From the NCBI GenBank assembly GCA_946965045.2, contig OX337233.1:3534001-3598000 (forward strand): a stretch of DNA of 64,000 bases, written 5' to 3'. Shown here piece by piece: positions 29,922 to 38,058 of the stretch. This stretch comes from Epithemia pelagica. Its lineage: Eukaryota; Bacillariophyta; Bacillariophyceae; Surirellales; Surirellaceae. The position numbers and the translations under genes were made by a program. Position 1 is the first letter of the stretch. Each line of letters opens with the position of its first letter. The notes below the pieces were generated by a model. The model made no database searches and was not told the origin of the DNA. It saw only the letters and a list, made by a program, of their open reading frames with translations.

Positions 29922-30524
29922 TTAAACATCAGGGATGAGGGAGACTCCCAATTGTTCGTGGACCATAAGGGCCAACAAACCCATCATGGCGGCACGGCCT
30001 TGGTTCAATTCAATGGCACGCTTGGTCAACTTGGTCTCTTCGTCGAAAGAGTCCCAGCCATAGTCAATGGCGCCGTTGCGGAAGTCACCAGGGAATTCAC
30101 CAGGTTCGGCACCGTTGGCTTGGTCCTTCATGACACAGGCTTCCAACAAACCAACGAACAACAACAATTGCACAAGTCCACCGGCAGGGATGGCCTTGAA
30201 GGCGGCGAAACCGTTGGGGATGGAGGCGAAGGAGGTGCCAGAGAAGTCAATGTCTCCAGGAAGACGGATTCCGGCTTCTTGGACCAAGTATCCGACAACA
30301 CCCAACATGCAGATGCGGCCGTGCTTCAATTCGACGTAACGAAGGCGGTCGAACTTTTCTTGGTCACCGTCAGCGACAAGGCCGAGGGGATCGAAGAAGC
30401 CAAGAGGAGGCTGGGCGCCCAAAGCATCTTCGAAGGCGTTCAAGGCTGTGGAGGAGGCCTTTTGGGAAGCCGGGGCGAAGGCGGCGGCGGTGGCAACAAG
30501 GGAGGCAAAGATGGCGGACTTCAT
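29922..30524 (-). CDS. fucoxanthin-chlorophyll a/c-binding protein, copy 1
   Basis: A 200-residue light-harvesting protein. The start MKSAIFASLVATAAAFAPAS is the diatom bipartite presequence with the ASAFAP-type cleavage motif (AAAFAP); a longer frame to 30647 is 5' UTR. Three thylakoid membrane helices are visible: helix 1 with RYVELKHGRICMLGVVGYL (chlorophyll-ligand Glu and His, charge-paired Arg), helix 2 with LVQLLLFVGLLEACVM, and helix 3 with RAIELNQGRAAMMGLLALMV. The type is Lhcf-like by length and motif. The product differs from copy 3 (37456-38058) by one residue (DIDF against DIDL), and the two genes are inverted about 7 kb apart. Confidence 0.92.
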   Translation of the reverse strand: MKSAIFASLVATAAAFAPASQKASSTALNAFEDALGAQPPLGFFDPLGLVADGDQEKFDRLRYVELKHGRICMLGVVGYLVQEAGIRLPGDIDFSGTSFASIPNGFAAFKAIPAGGLVQLLLFVGLLEACVMKDQANGAEPGEFPGDFRNGAIDYGWDSFDEETKLTKRAIELNQGRAAMMGLLALMVHEQLGVSLIPDV

Positions 30525-31278
30525 GATTGTATCTCTGTTTTTCAAGAATATGAGAGTGAGGGAGCTTGCTTTGGTTTGGAATAGTTCCTTGTTGGTGCCA
30601 CGCACTAGAATCCAAAAAGGAGAATCTTTAATTATTTGAACCTTCAAGGATCCAGGCAGAAGGTTTCGTGCCGGTACGTGGTACTCCTACTACAGATTCT
30701 GGATTCCTGTCCCTCGTTTCATCAAAGATTGAATTCTCCCCATTGGGGAGAACATGGAACATGCAGATTGCAGGAACACGCGAAACTATGTCGGCTATGA
30801 CCTCACGCGCCCTATGCTAGCAGACAAGGCAGCATTTTAGCTTAGTACTAGCTAAACAGCTCTAGTCCTTGTCGTTTTGGCGATTGTCTCTTGTTCAAAA
30901 GACCGGGGCAATAAAAATGGTGCACCCGGTATTAAGCCTCATGACACACACAAGATGAAATTGTTGTCTTGTAATGTCCTACTTATCACTCATTAGCTAA
31001 GCCCGACGAGTAATGTTGTGTACACTACATAACTTCTCAGTCTTGTGACTTGTGAGTGTGAGCCATCGGTAAATAAGCTCAACGGCAAGGACTACGACGT
31101 GTAGCTGCTCGCCACAATAGGCTATAATATTCTTGAACAGCCCAATTCCCATTATTTGGTCTATTTAACAGTACATCCAGTACCTCTCTAGTACAACATT
31201 ACTGCAGAAGTACGAGTCGTGCTTCTATTTTGTCACGGTGCTCCCACGGGATGGTTCTCGCAAACCTCACAAAATGAA
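30525..31278. promoter_or_regulatory. upstream region of fucoxanthin-protein gene copy 1
   Basis: No gene. It should include the promoter of the minus-strand light-harvesting gene. No TATA box could be assigned with confidence. Confidence 0.3.
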
Positions 31279-31459
31279 GCGGACAAGACGACAAGCGGAC
31301 AAGATGAAGCGACAAGCGGACAAGAAGACAAGACGACAAGCCGACAAGACGACAAGCGGACAAAACGACAAGCGGACAAAACGACAAGCGGACAAAACGA
31401 CAAGCGGACAAAACGACAAGACGACAAGCGGACAAAACGACAAGCGGACAAAACGACAA
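31279..31459 (+). repeat. minisatellite of about 16-bp units
   Basis: Tandem copies of CAAGCGGACAAAACGA and variants (CAAGACGA, CAAGATGAAG) run for about 180 bp. Open frames on both strands encode only Lys/Gln/Arg/Asp or Leu/Ser/Val/Cys repeats and are by-products of the repeat. Confidence 0.85.
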
Positions 31460-31557
31460 TCAAACCAAACGCAACAAGCACGGCGTGTTAATCTCTAGAA
31501 CTAGTTTAGTTTAATTCGTTCAATGTTTAATCCACACAATGCCATTGTTAGACAACT

Positions 31558-31638
31558 TTGATTTTTTGCGATCCCGCGCGAGGCGCACGTGCATTGAGCA
31601 CTAGCATCCGTGTGTGCCGTATTTCATGTAGGGGCCTA
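31558..31638 (+). repeat. 80-bp direct repeat flanking the pogo-type element, left copy
   Basis: The block starting GATTTTTTGCGATCCCGCGC and ending CATGTAGGGGCCTA recurs after the element at about 33793-33874, essentially identical. Boundaries are approximate to one or two bases. Confidence 0.8.
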
Positions 31639-31842
31639 CCGTAATTTGCGGATTCCTGTCCCCCCGGAATGTTCAAAAATTTTGAGGGGGGGGGACAGGA
31701 CTACGTAAATTTTTCGTAAATTTTTTTTAAGATTCCATAAGATTCCATATCGTAGTACTATTTACAAGACAGTGTTTTTTCGCGCTTTTTTTGATTCGGT
31801 GGTGGGAGGTCCGCTCATCACTGCGTGTAAGAGCTTTTGACC

Positions 31843-33171
31843 ATGGACGCTGCGGATGAAGACAACATCAACGCCCCAAAGCGATGTCGGGTTTTCATTC
31901 CCAACAAAAGGAAGGTGGAGATCTGCAACAAACTGAGGAGAGGTCGTAGATTGGATGCCAACTTTTCTTTAAAAAAGCTGGCAAGAGATGAAGATGTGGA
32001 TCCCTCTCAGTTGAGACGATGGATGAAGCAAATGCCAACGCTCCTACAGGCTTGCCACGATTCCAAGAAGTCGAAGTTCTCTGTCCACTTTGGTCGGAAG
32101 ACAACCTTTCCGAAGGCAGATGAACTGGTGGACAAGATCATGGATTTGAGAGAGTCTGGAATGCCAGTGTCCACCAACATGGCTGTCATAATGGCATGCC
32201 AGATGGACAACAACTTGCGTCGCAAGAGCTCTACAGCTAAGTATGCAATAATCAGACGCATTCTCCGTGCCAAGGGTATTGTGATCAGATCAAAGACCCA
32301 CGAGGCGCAAACCCATCCCAGAGAAAAGCAAGAAGAAGCCAAGCAGTTTGTCCAGTCTGTCCTTCCATTGATTCAACAGCCATGTCGTCATAAAGACTTC
32401 ATTGCGAATATGGACCAGACCCCTGTGTTTTTCTCAATGACTCCTAACACTACACTTGAAACACAGGGGTCGAGAAGTGTACATGTAAGGGCGTCCAGTG
32501 GGAGTACAATGAGGGTGACGCTGGCTGTGTTTGTGACTGCAAATGGAGAGATGCTCCCCCCCTACATGGTTTATAAAGGTAAAGCCAATGGAAGAATCAA
32601 CAGAGAGTTTACAGATGATAAGAACGACTATCCCAAGGACTGCTTTTATGCAGCACAGCCAAAAGCGTGGATGGATGAGCGTATTTGTCTTGAGTGGGCA
32701 GAGAAGGTGGTGAAACCATGGGCGCAGAAAGCCCCAGAAGGAATTACCCCCTTGTTGTTCCTTGACTCTTACAAGTGTCATTTGATGTCATCTGTGAATA
32801 CTGCCATTGAGGAACTCGGAGTTGAAGTGGAGTACATCCCTGGTGGATGTACTTCCCTTTGCCAACCAGTTGATGTTGGTATCAACAAGCCGCTCAAAAA
32901 TCGGATTAGAGCGGCCTGGGAGCAATACATGTTGGAGGAGGGACTTGCACAGGATAAGACAACTCCTCCAAGTCGTCCTACCATTGCCAAGTGGTGTGAG
33001 ATGGCTTTAAAGGAATTGGATGGGGATATCATTAGGCATGCCTGGCGACATGGAGAATACTCATTTTTTCCTGGGGAGGTTGCTCCATCTACACCGACAG
33101 AAACAATCCAAGAATTGGAAGATAGTATGCAAGAACTCAGTTTGTCAAGTGACAGTATTTCTATTGATTAA
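31843..33171 (+). CDS. pogo/Tigger-type DDE transposase
   Basis: A 442-residue protein starting MDAADEDN. The N-terminus has a helix-turn-helix (LKKLARDEDVDPSQLRRWMK) and then a CENP-B-like DNA-binding segment (DLRESGMPVSTNMAVIMACQ). The DDE_1 core shows D191 in NMDQTPVFF, D308 in LLFLDSYKCHL and D344 in SLCQPVDVGINKPLK, a DD35D spacing. All three acidic residues are present and the frame is intact, so it may be active. The stop codon directly abuts that of the convergent downstream gene. Confidence 0.9.
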   Translation: MDAADEDNINAPKRCRVFIPNKRKVEICNKLRRGRRLDANFSLKKLARDEDVDPSQLRRWMKQMPTLLQACHDSKKSKFSVHFGRKTTFPKADELVDKIMDLRESGMPVSTNMAVIMACQMDNNLRRKSSTAKYAIIRRILRAKGIVIRSKTHEAQTHPREKQEEAKQFVQSVLPLIQQPCRHKDFIANMDQTPVFFSMTPNTTLETQGSRSVHVRASSGSTMRVTLAVFVTANGEMLPPYMVYKGKANGRINREFTDDKNDYPKDCFYAAQPKAWMDERICLEWAEKVVKPWAQKAPEGITPLLFLDSYKCHLMSSVNTAIEELGVEVEYIPGGCTSLCQPVDVGINKPLKNRIRAAWEQYMLEEGLAQDKTTPPSRPTIAKWCEMALKELDGDIIRHAWRHGEYSFFPGEVAPSTPTETIQELEDSMQELSLSSDSISID

Positions 33172-33678
33172 TTAGGCTATAGAACTGATGCTTTTTTTCT
33201 TTTTGTTCTCTTGGTCTTCATCATCATCCTTTGATACGGAACTGAGTGAACGTTTTCTTGGTGGAGTCTCCACAACTTCCACTAAAGCAGCACGACAAAC
33301 ACCACGTCCTCTGTAACTCTTTTCCCTCTCTGAAGGGAACTCTGAATCCTTTAAAAACTCGGTGACTTGAGCCAGCTTTCCATCATAGAGATGGGCATTC
33401 TTCTTGTAGTATCTTGGAAGAAACCCAACTCTGCAGCGATCCACCCCATCTGTCACCCAGAATACAGCCAGCGCCGACTCTTCTTTTCCACAAATGGTTA
33501 TTTGGACAAGTCTGATTCGAACAAGGGAGTTGTGTTGAAGAACAATACCACAAATAGGATGTTCTTCACAACATCGGCCATTTGATGAGGCCTCAATGCC
33601 CACAATATTTATGGTATCTCCCGTCAGAGAAAACCCCATGTTACGTGTGATACACCGATGGAAAGCTCGTAATGTCAC
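33172..33678 (-). CDS. transposon accessory protein, possible HIRAN-like fold
   Basis: A 168-residue protein inside the pogo-type element, convergent with the transposase with no base between the stop codons. The core reads like an ordered beta-rich domain (LVRIRLVQITICGKEESA, LAVFWVTDG, RCRVGFLPRYYKKNA) and weakly recalls HIRAN domains, which bind DNA ends, in the pattern of an acidic/aliphatic strand followed by VGFLPR. A Lys/Asp-rich tail (KDDDEDQENKKKKS) could give nuclear import. I cannot confirm the family. The position within the terminal repeats says it moves with the element. Confidence 0.6.
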   Translation of the reverse strand: MTLRAFHRCITRNMGFSLTGDTINIVGIEASSNGRCCEEHPICGIVLQHNSLVRIRLVQITICGKEESALAVFWVTDGVDRCRVGFLPRYYKKNAHLYDGKLAQVTEFLKDSEFPSEREKSYRGRGVCRAALVEVVETPPRKRSLSSVSKDDDEDQENKKKKSISSIA

Positions 33679-33792
33679 GAATCACGTAGTGTATTCAAAC
33701 CTAACGTAGCTTACTTCCTGGTAAAGTTAGAGATCCATGTACATCACTGGGTGGGGGGGGGACAGGACAAAGGGGGGACAGGAATCCGTAAT

Positions 33793-33874
33793 TTTGATTT
33801 TTTGCGATCCCGCGCGAGGCGCACGTGCATTGAGCACTAGCATCCGTGTGTGCCGTATTTCATGTAGGGGCCTA
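33793..33874 (+). repeat. 80-bp direct repeat flanking the pogo-type element, right copy
   Basis: Essentially the same sequence as 31558-31638, starting at the right end of the element and ending in GGGGCCTA. Confidence 0.8.
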
Positions 33875-34076
33875 GGTAGGTCCTACTGTAGATTGACAGG
33901 CTTCTTCGGTCTCGCGGTGAACCGCTCGTTATGAGACGGCCAGACGGACTGGTGAGAAACAACTTCGCGACTTCGCGAACGATGTGATTCCTTGGTGTTG
34001 ACAACCTCGTGCGAGTACAAGTATAACCGAGCTTGTTCGAATAGAAATCTCTGCAGTAGTAACGATACTGTTCAGC

Positions 34077-35141
34077 ATGGGAAACACTCAAGCCAGTGTT
34101 CAATTTGAAGACGGTGATGCCGTGAACTTCGAGCATGGCGAAAAGCTGTCGGATATTATTCAATTCTACGGTCCTGGGTATCTGCGAAACTTAGAAGACA
34201 ATTCCGTCGTTTTTGCGCAGGATAAAGTTATTCCTCAAGGCAGGTACAGGTTCATTAAAAAGAAGGTTGCGGCTGTTGGATACGAGGTCAGAGCCTCCGT
34301 CTTTGGAGCCTTGTCCTGTGCGGGTGCCAGAGGGAACATTTACAAGTTGCTGGAGCGTCACCATGGAGGCTACTCCGAAGCGGAGGGTCATGGTGCAAGC
34401 GTGACTTACTCGAACAACGATCTGACAATCAACGCCTATTTTAAAAGCTACGACAAGGCGCGCGATTTTCAAAACGAATTGAACTCCTGGGAAATGCACA
34501 AGGAGCTGGTGAATCTTGCTGGTGTCAACGTTGCCCCAAAAGAGCCCCTGGAGGTTGTTTTGCCCCGTGATTTTCAACCGTTCACTCTGCTGGACTACGA
34601 CCCCAGCGCGTCAGAGTCTCCATGTGGTGATCTCAACATGCTGAGATCTTATCGCATATCTGTCCCAATCACGGAGGCGGTTGAGGACAACTCGCCTCTT
34701 GTTATGTATCAATCGGTCGACATCCGGCAACTTGGTTTGAAACACTACAAATGTCATCTTCACGACAAAGCAAAGAACAAAGCGTACCAAAACGACGAAA
34801 ACAACATGATCGCAGCTTCTTGGCCATTCCATCAAATGTTGGACGGTCTCAACACCGATGAAAAAATCCCTTTGCTTCGACTAAGTTTCAAATCGTCCTC
34901 AGCGCGCAGACAAGCAGACAATGACAACCGGTATGCAGTCACACTGGGAATTGAGTTCAAGGACGAAGCTTTAGCCCAAAACTATCAGTGCCCAGAGGGA
35001 GGGATTCAAGTTGACAACAAGAATTGGGAAGTTACAGTTCATGTGCGAAACAAGGAGATATTTGAAGAGTGTGTCAATTGGAAATACGCAGATACGACAA
35101 AAAAGTGGGAATTATACGATGAGCAGCTGGACATTGAATGA
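34077..35141 (+). CDS. hypothetical protein with possible N-myristoylation site
   Basis: Not recognised. The 354-residue frame begins MGNTQASVQFEDGD, with Gly2 and Ala6 compatible with N-myristoylation. A conserved-looking first third (FYGPGYLRNLEDNSVVFAQD, YRFIKKKVAAVGYEVRA) resembles a small beta-grasp or ubiquitin-like leader. The last third has strands such as RYAVTLGIEFKDEALAQNY and NWEVTVHVRNKEIFEECVNW. No transmembrane segment or signal peptide is present. It lies between the pogo-type element and the light-harvesting genes, with no obvious partner. The frame is clean and the composition is even, so it is probably a real gene. Confidence 0.6.
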   Translation: MGNTQASVQFEDGDAVNFEHGEKLSDIIQFYGPGYLRNLEDNSVVFAQDKVIPQGRYRFIKKKVAAVGYEVRASVFGALSCAGARGNIYKLLERHHGGYSEAEGHGASVTYSNNDLTINAYFKSYDKARDFQNELNSWEMHKELVNLAGVNVAPKEPLEVVLPRDFQPFTLLDYDPSASESPCGDLNMLRSYRISVPITEAVEDNSPLVMYQSVDIRQLGLKHYKCHLHDKAKNKAYQNDENNMIAASWPFHQMLDGLNTDEKIPLLRLSFKSSSARRQADNDNRYAVTLGIEFKDEALAQNYQCPEGGIQVDNKNWEVTVHVRNKEIFEECVNWKYADTTKKWELYDEQLDIE

Positions 35142-35774
35142 GTTAGTATAAAACCTCTCTCTCTTTTCTTCAATCACGACCTGGAAAAGGCACCAATGAT
35201 CAAAGTCTTGTTTCTATCCAGGGTGTTCTGATTTTGTCTCTCCTGTCCTCTTTCAATGCACTTCACAAGAAAGAATGGAGGGATGGTACAAAGGCAAACT
35301 TCTTTGTTGCTCTTGCCAAGGGACTTCCCAAGGGACTTCTCACCGGACGGAGAACCATCCCATGTACTCCCTCCGTCCAAAAAAAGACGCATGAATAACC
35401 CATTGACCCTTCTTCTGGGTTATGGGACCCCCACGTACAGTGGTTGAATTACAAAGATCGGAGACTGAGAATTCTATTGTGGGCTTGGGTTGCAAAGGCG
35501 ACCAGGAAATGGGGTATCTTTGCATATCCGCTAGGTATTTCTGTAATTCTAAAACTAGTTTCAGCTCGCCTATGATCTTTGGCTTAACAACAACCTTTTG
35601 TCGTCGATCAGCAATCAACCGTCCAAACTCCATCTTATGACTACTAATACCTCCTATTCTATCCGCTTGAAGCGGAGTCCGAACGAAAGATACCTTTCTT
35701 GAATACATAGCTTTTGACATGGTAGTGTCACCTACTCCAACTCCAATAAGCAATGCCATCTATCTCATAATCTA
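35142..35774. other. intergenic region with a Stowaway/mariner-like terminus
   Basis: TACTCCCTCCGTCC at 35365-35378 equals the conserved end of plant Stowaway and mariner-like elements, including the TA target. An imperfect inverse GGACGGAG lies only about 20 bp to the left, and no second terminus is seen, so this is at most a solo end. A 139-codon minus-strand frame (35340-35759) has no recognisable features. Confidence 0.35.
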
Positions 35775-36208
35775 CCGTAACTTGCGGAGTCCTGGACCCC
35801 AGGAATGTGCATGAAACGACTTGGGGGGTCCAGAACTCCACAATTTTCGATAATTTTTCTTAAGATTCCATTCACAGTGTACAATTAACTTGATAGTAAA
35901 TTTCATGATAAACATCGGAGTTGTAGAGAAGGGTTGGTCGCACTATTCCAGTAAGGGATATCACCGTGCTTCCAAGCGTAGCCTTAACCCTAATAATACT
36001 ACCCATCATGCTGTATCTCTTGTTTCTCCTCTTTGATTCACTCCCATCTAATGTTAGCCAGTGCGATAGAAAGCTCGGAACGTGAGGAATGTGGAGGTAA
36101 CCCTAAAACCCGGAAAGAACCTACAGATCAAAAGTTAGGGGGCCATGTACGTTTAAGGGGAGTGGGGGGTCCAGGACTCTGTGGGGTCCGGGAATCCGCA
36201 AATTACGG
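35775..36208. mobile_element. 434-bp MITE related to the pogo-type element
   Basis: Ends are CCGTAACTTGCGGAGTCC and, inverted, CCGTAATTTGCGGATTCC, flanked by TA on both sides (35773-35774 and 36209-36210). Inside, TTCTTAAGATTCCAT near 35866 matches TTTTTAAGATTCCAT in the autonomous element near 31725. There is no coding sequence. It ends 24 bases before the ATG of the light-harvesting gene at 36233. Confidence 0.8.
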
Positions 36209-36232
36209 TAGTTTATCTTTGATTACGCAACC

Positions 36233-36838
36233 ATGAAGTCCGCCATCTTTGCCTCCCTCATCGCCACTGCTGCCGCTTTCGCCCCTGCCTCCCAGAAGGC
36301 CTCTTCTTCGGCCTTGAAGGCTTTCGAAGACGAATTGGGTGCCCAAGCTCCTCTTGGTTTCTTTGACCCCCTTGGCCTTGTTGCCGATGGTGACCAAGAA
36401 AAGTTCGACCGCCTTCGTTACGTCGAGATCAAGCATGGCCGCATCTGTATGTTGGGTGTTGTCGGATACTTGGTCAACGCCGCCGGTATCTACCTCCCTG
36501 GTGATATTGACTACTCGGGTACCAAGTTCTCCGACCTTGGATACGGATGGGATGCTTCTTTCTCGGTCCCTGTTGCCGGTGCCCTCCAAGTCCTTGCCTT
36601 TGTTGGTTTCTTGGAACTTTTCGTCATGAAGGACTCTGCCAACGGTGCCGAACCCGGTGAATTCGTTGGTGACTTCCGCAACGGTGCTCTTGACTTTGGC
36701 TGGGACTCCTTTGACGAGGAAACCAAGCTCACCAAGCGTGCCGTCGAATTGAACCAAGGCCGTGCCGCCCAAATGGGTATGTTGGCCCTCATGGTTCACG
36801 ACAAGCTTGGAAATGTCGAAGACTTCTTCCCCAACTAA
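36233..36838 (+). CDS. fucoxanthin-chlorophyll a/c-binding protein, copy 2
   Basis: A 201-residue light-harvesting protein with the presequence MKSAIFASLIATAAAFAP. Helix 1 has RYVEIKHGRICMLGVVGYL, helix 2 LQVLAFVGFLELFVM and helix 3 RAVELNQGRAAQMGMLALMV, so all three chlorophyll-binding helices are present. It differs from copies 1 and 3 mainly between helices 1 and 2 (FSDLGYGWDASFSVPVAG) and at the C-terminus (GNVEDFFPN). It would sit in thylakoid antenna complexes. The MITE ends 24 bases before its start, so its original promoter is displaced or partly replaced. Confidence 0.92.
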   Translation: MKSAIFASLIATAAAFAPASQKASSSALKAFEDELGAQAPLGFFDPLGLVADGDQEKFDRLRYVEIKHGRICMLGVVGYLVNAAGIYLPGDIDYSGTKFSDLGYGWDASFSVPVAGALQVLAFVGFLELFVMKDSANGAEPGEFVGDFRNGALDFGWDSFDEETKLTKRAVELNQGRAAQMGMLALMVHDKLGNVEDFFPN

Positions 36839-37455
36839 GATTTTGAATCTGCTGCTACACCAGGTTTTGGAATATGCGTTTTTGTCATAAACTAGAAAAC
36901 CTAACTTTTTCTGCTTGATTTGAAATATGATTCATACCTACAGCGCAATGGTTGTAATTGCAGGCATGTCATGGCCGGTCCAGAGATACAAACTAAGTGG
37001 TTGATCGGTTTATTTTTGCAGTCACTCTCCCGTTGCATAGAATAGATGGACTTTTCGTAGGTTTTAGAGGTCTATGCCTTCTTCAAGAACGATGTGTGCG
37101 ATGCTTCTTCTGCAAATTGGACAATGTGCAAGTGCAGAGAGTTCAGCGTGCTTCCTCACAACTTCCAGGGTTTAAGTCTATGATTAAGGTTGACAGAACG
37201 GCATCACGATGAACGATCCATAACGTCCATAAAAAAAATGGAACCGATTCAAATTTTTCGGTGAAAGTTGCTCGAAAGTTGCTCGGGGTAGCAAAACACG
37301 TGCCGACACGTGGGACTCGTAACTGGCCGTGAATGACGACGCAAATCATCTTCTCTTGCCATTTGGTCTCTTGTTTTCCTTGAAGACGAAGATCGAACAA
37401 ATACAAAGCATTTCGCTTTCCGACAGCTCACAATTCCTTGTCCGAGAAAGTAATC

Positions 37456-38058
37456 ATGAAGTCCGCCATCTTTGCCTCCCTTGTTGCCACCGCCGCCGCC
37501 TTCGCCCCGGCTTCCCAAAAGGCCTCCTCCACGGCCTTGAACGCCTTTGAAGATGCTTTGGGCGCCCAGCCTCCTCTTGGCTTCTTCGATCCCCTCGGCC
37601 TTGTCGCTGACGGTGACCAAGAAAAGTTCGACCGCCTTCGTTACGTCGAATTGAAGCACGGCCGCATCTGCATGTTGGGTGTTGTCGGATACTTGGTCCA
37701 AGAAGCCGGAATCCGTCTTCCTGGAGACATTGACCTCTCTGGCACCTCCTTCGCCTCCATCCCCAACGGCTTTGCCGCCTTCAAGGCCATCCCCGCTGGT
37801 GGACTTGTGCAATTGTTGTTGTTCGTTGGTTTGTTGGAAGCCTGCGTCATGAAGGACCAAGCCAACGGTGCCGAACCTGGTGAATTCCCTGGTGATTTCC
37901 GTAACGGCGCCATTGACTATGGCTGGGACTCTTTCGATGAAGAGACCAAGTTGACCAAGCGTGCCATTGAATTGAACCAAGGCCGTGCCGCCATGATGGG
38001 TTTGTTGGCCCTTATGGTCCACGAACAATTGGGAGTCTCCCTCATCCCTGATGTTTAA
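37456..38058 (+). CDS. fucoxanthin-chlorophyll a/c-binding protein, copy 3
   Basis: A 200-residue light-harvesting protein almost identical to copy 1 at 29922-30524, in opposite orientation. The start is the MKSAIFAS Met, as in the other copies; a Met 18 bases upstream is in frame but adds only six residues. Presequence, three helices and ligands are as in copy 1. Upstream sequences of copies 1 and 3 look unrelated, so the near identity is confined to the coding region and its immediate edges, fitting gene conversion or strong recent homogenisation. Confidence 0.92.
   Translation: MKSAIFASLVATAAAFAPASQKASSTALNAFEDALGAQPPLGFFDPLGLVADGDQEKFDRLRYVELKHGRICMLGVVGYLVQEAGIRLPGDIDLSGTSFASIPNGFAAFKAIPAGGLVQLLLFVGLLEACVMKDQANGAEPGEFPGDFRNGAIDYGWDSFDEETKLTKRAIELNQGRAAMMGLLALMVHEQLGVSLIPDV

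Larger units (their letters stand above)
31639..33790. mobile_element. pogo/Tigger-type DNA transposon with two convergent genes
   Basis: The left end CCGTAATTTGCGGATTCCTG is followed by a C-run. The right end, read inverted, is TTACGGATTCCTGTCCCCCC, an imperfect inverted repeat. A TA precedes the left end, as in Tc1/mariner/pogo target duplications, but the right end lacks the expected final bases and joins the 80-bp repeat directly. The element contains a DD35D transposase and a back-to-back second gene. A related non-autonomous element lies at 35775-36208. Confidence 0.8.

Noticed and set aside
29952-30584. Long open frames antisense to all three fucoxanthin-protein genes (also 36203-36799 and 37249-38028), 198-259 codons
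   Set aside because: They arise because the biased codon usage of the light-harvesting genes leaves few antisense stops; their products differ as expected for mirror frames and have no independent start context.
31199-31498. Four 82-90 codon frames in the minisatellite
   Set aside because: Repeat by-products encoding only monotonous residues; open on both strands for the same reason.
30100-38058. Reading the inverted light-harvesting pair as ends of a large composite transposon
   Set aside because: Identity is confined to the genes; there are no terminal repeats or target duplications outside them.
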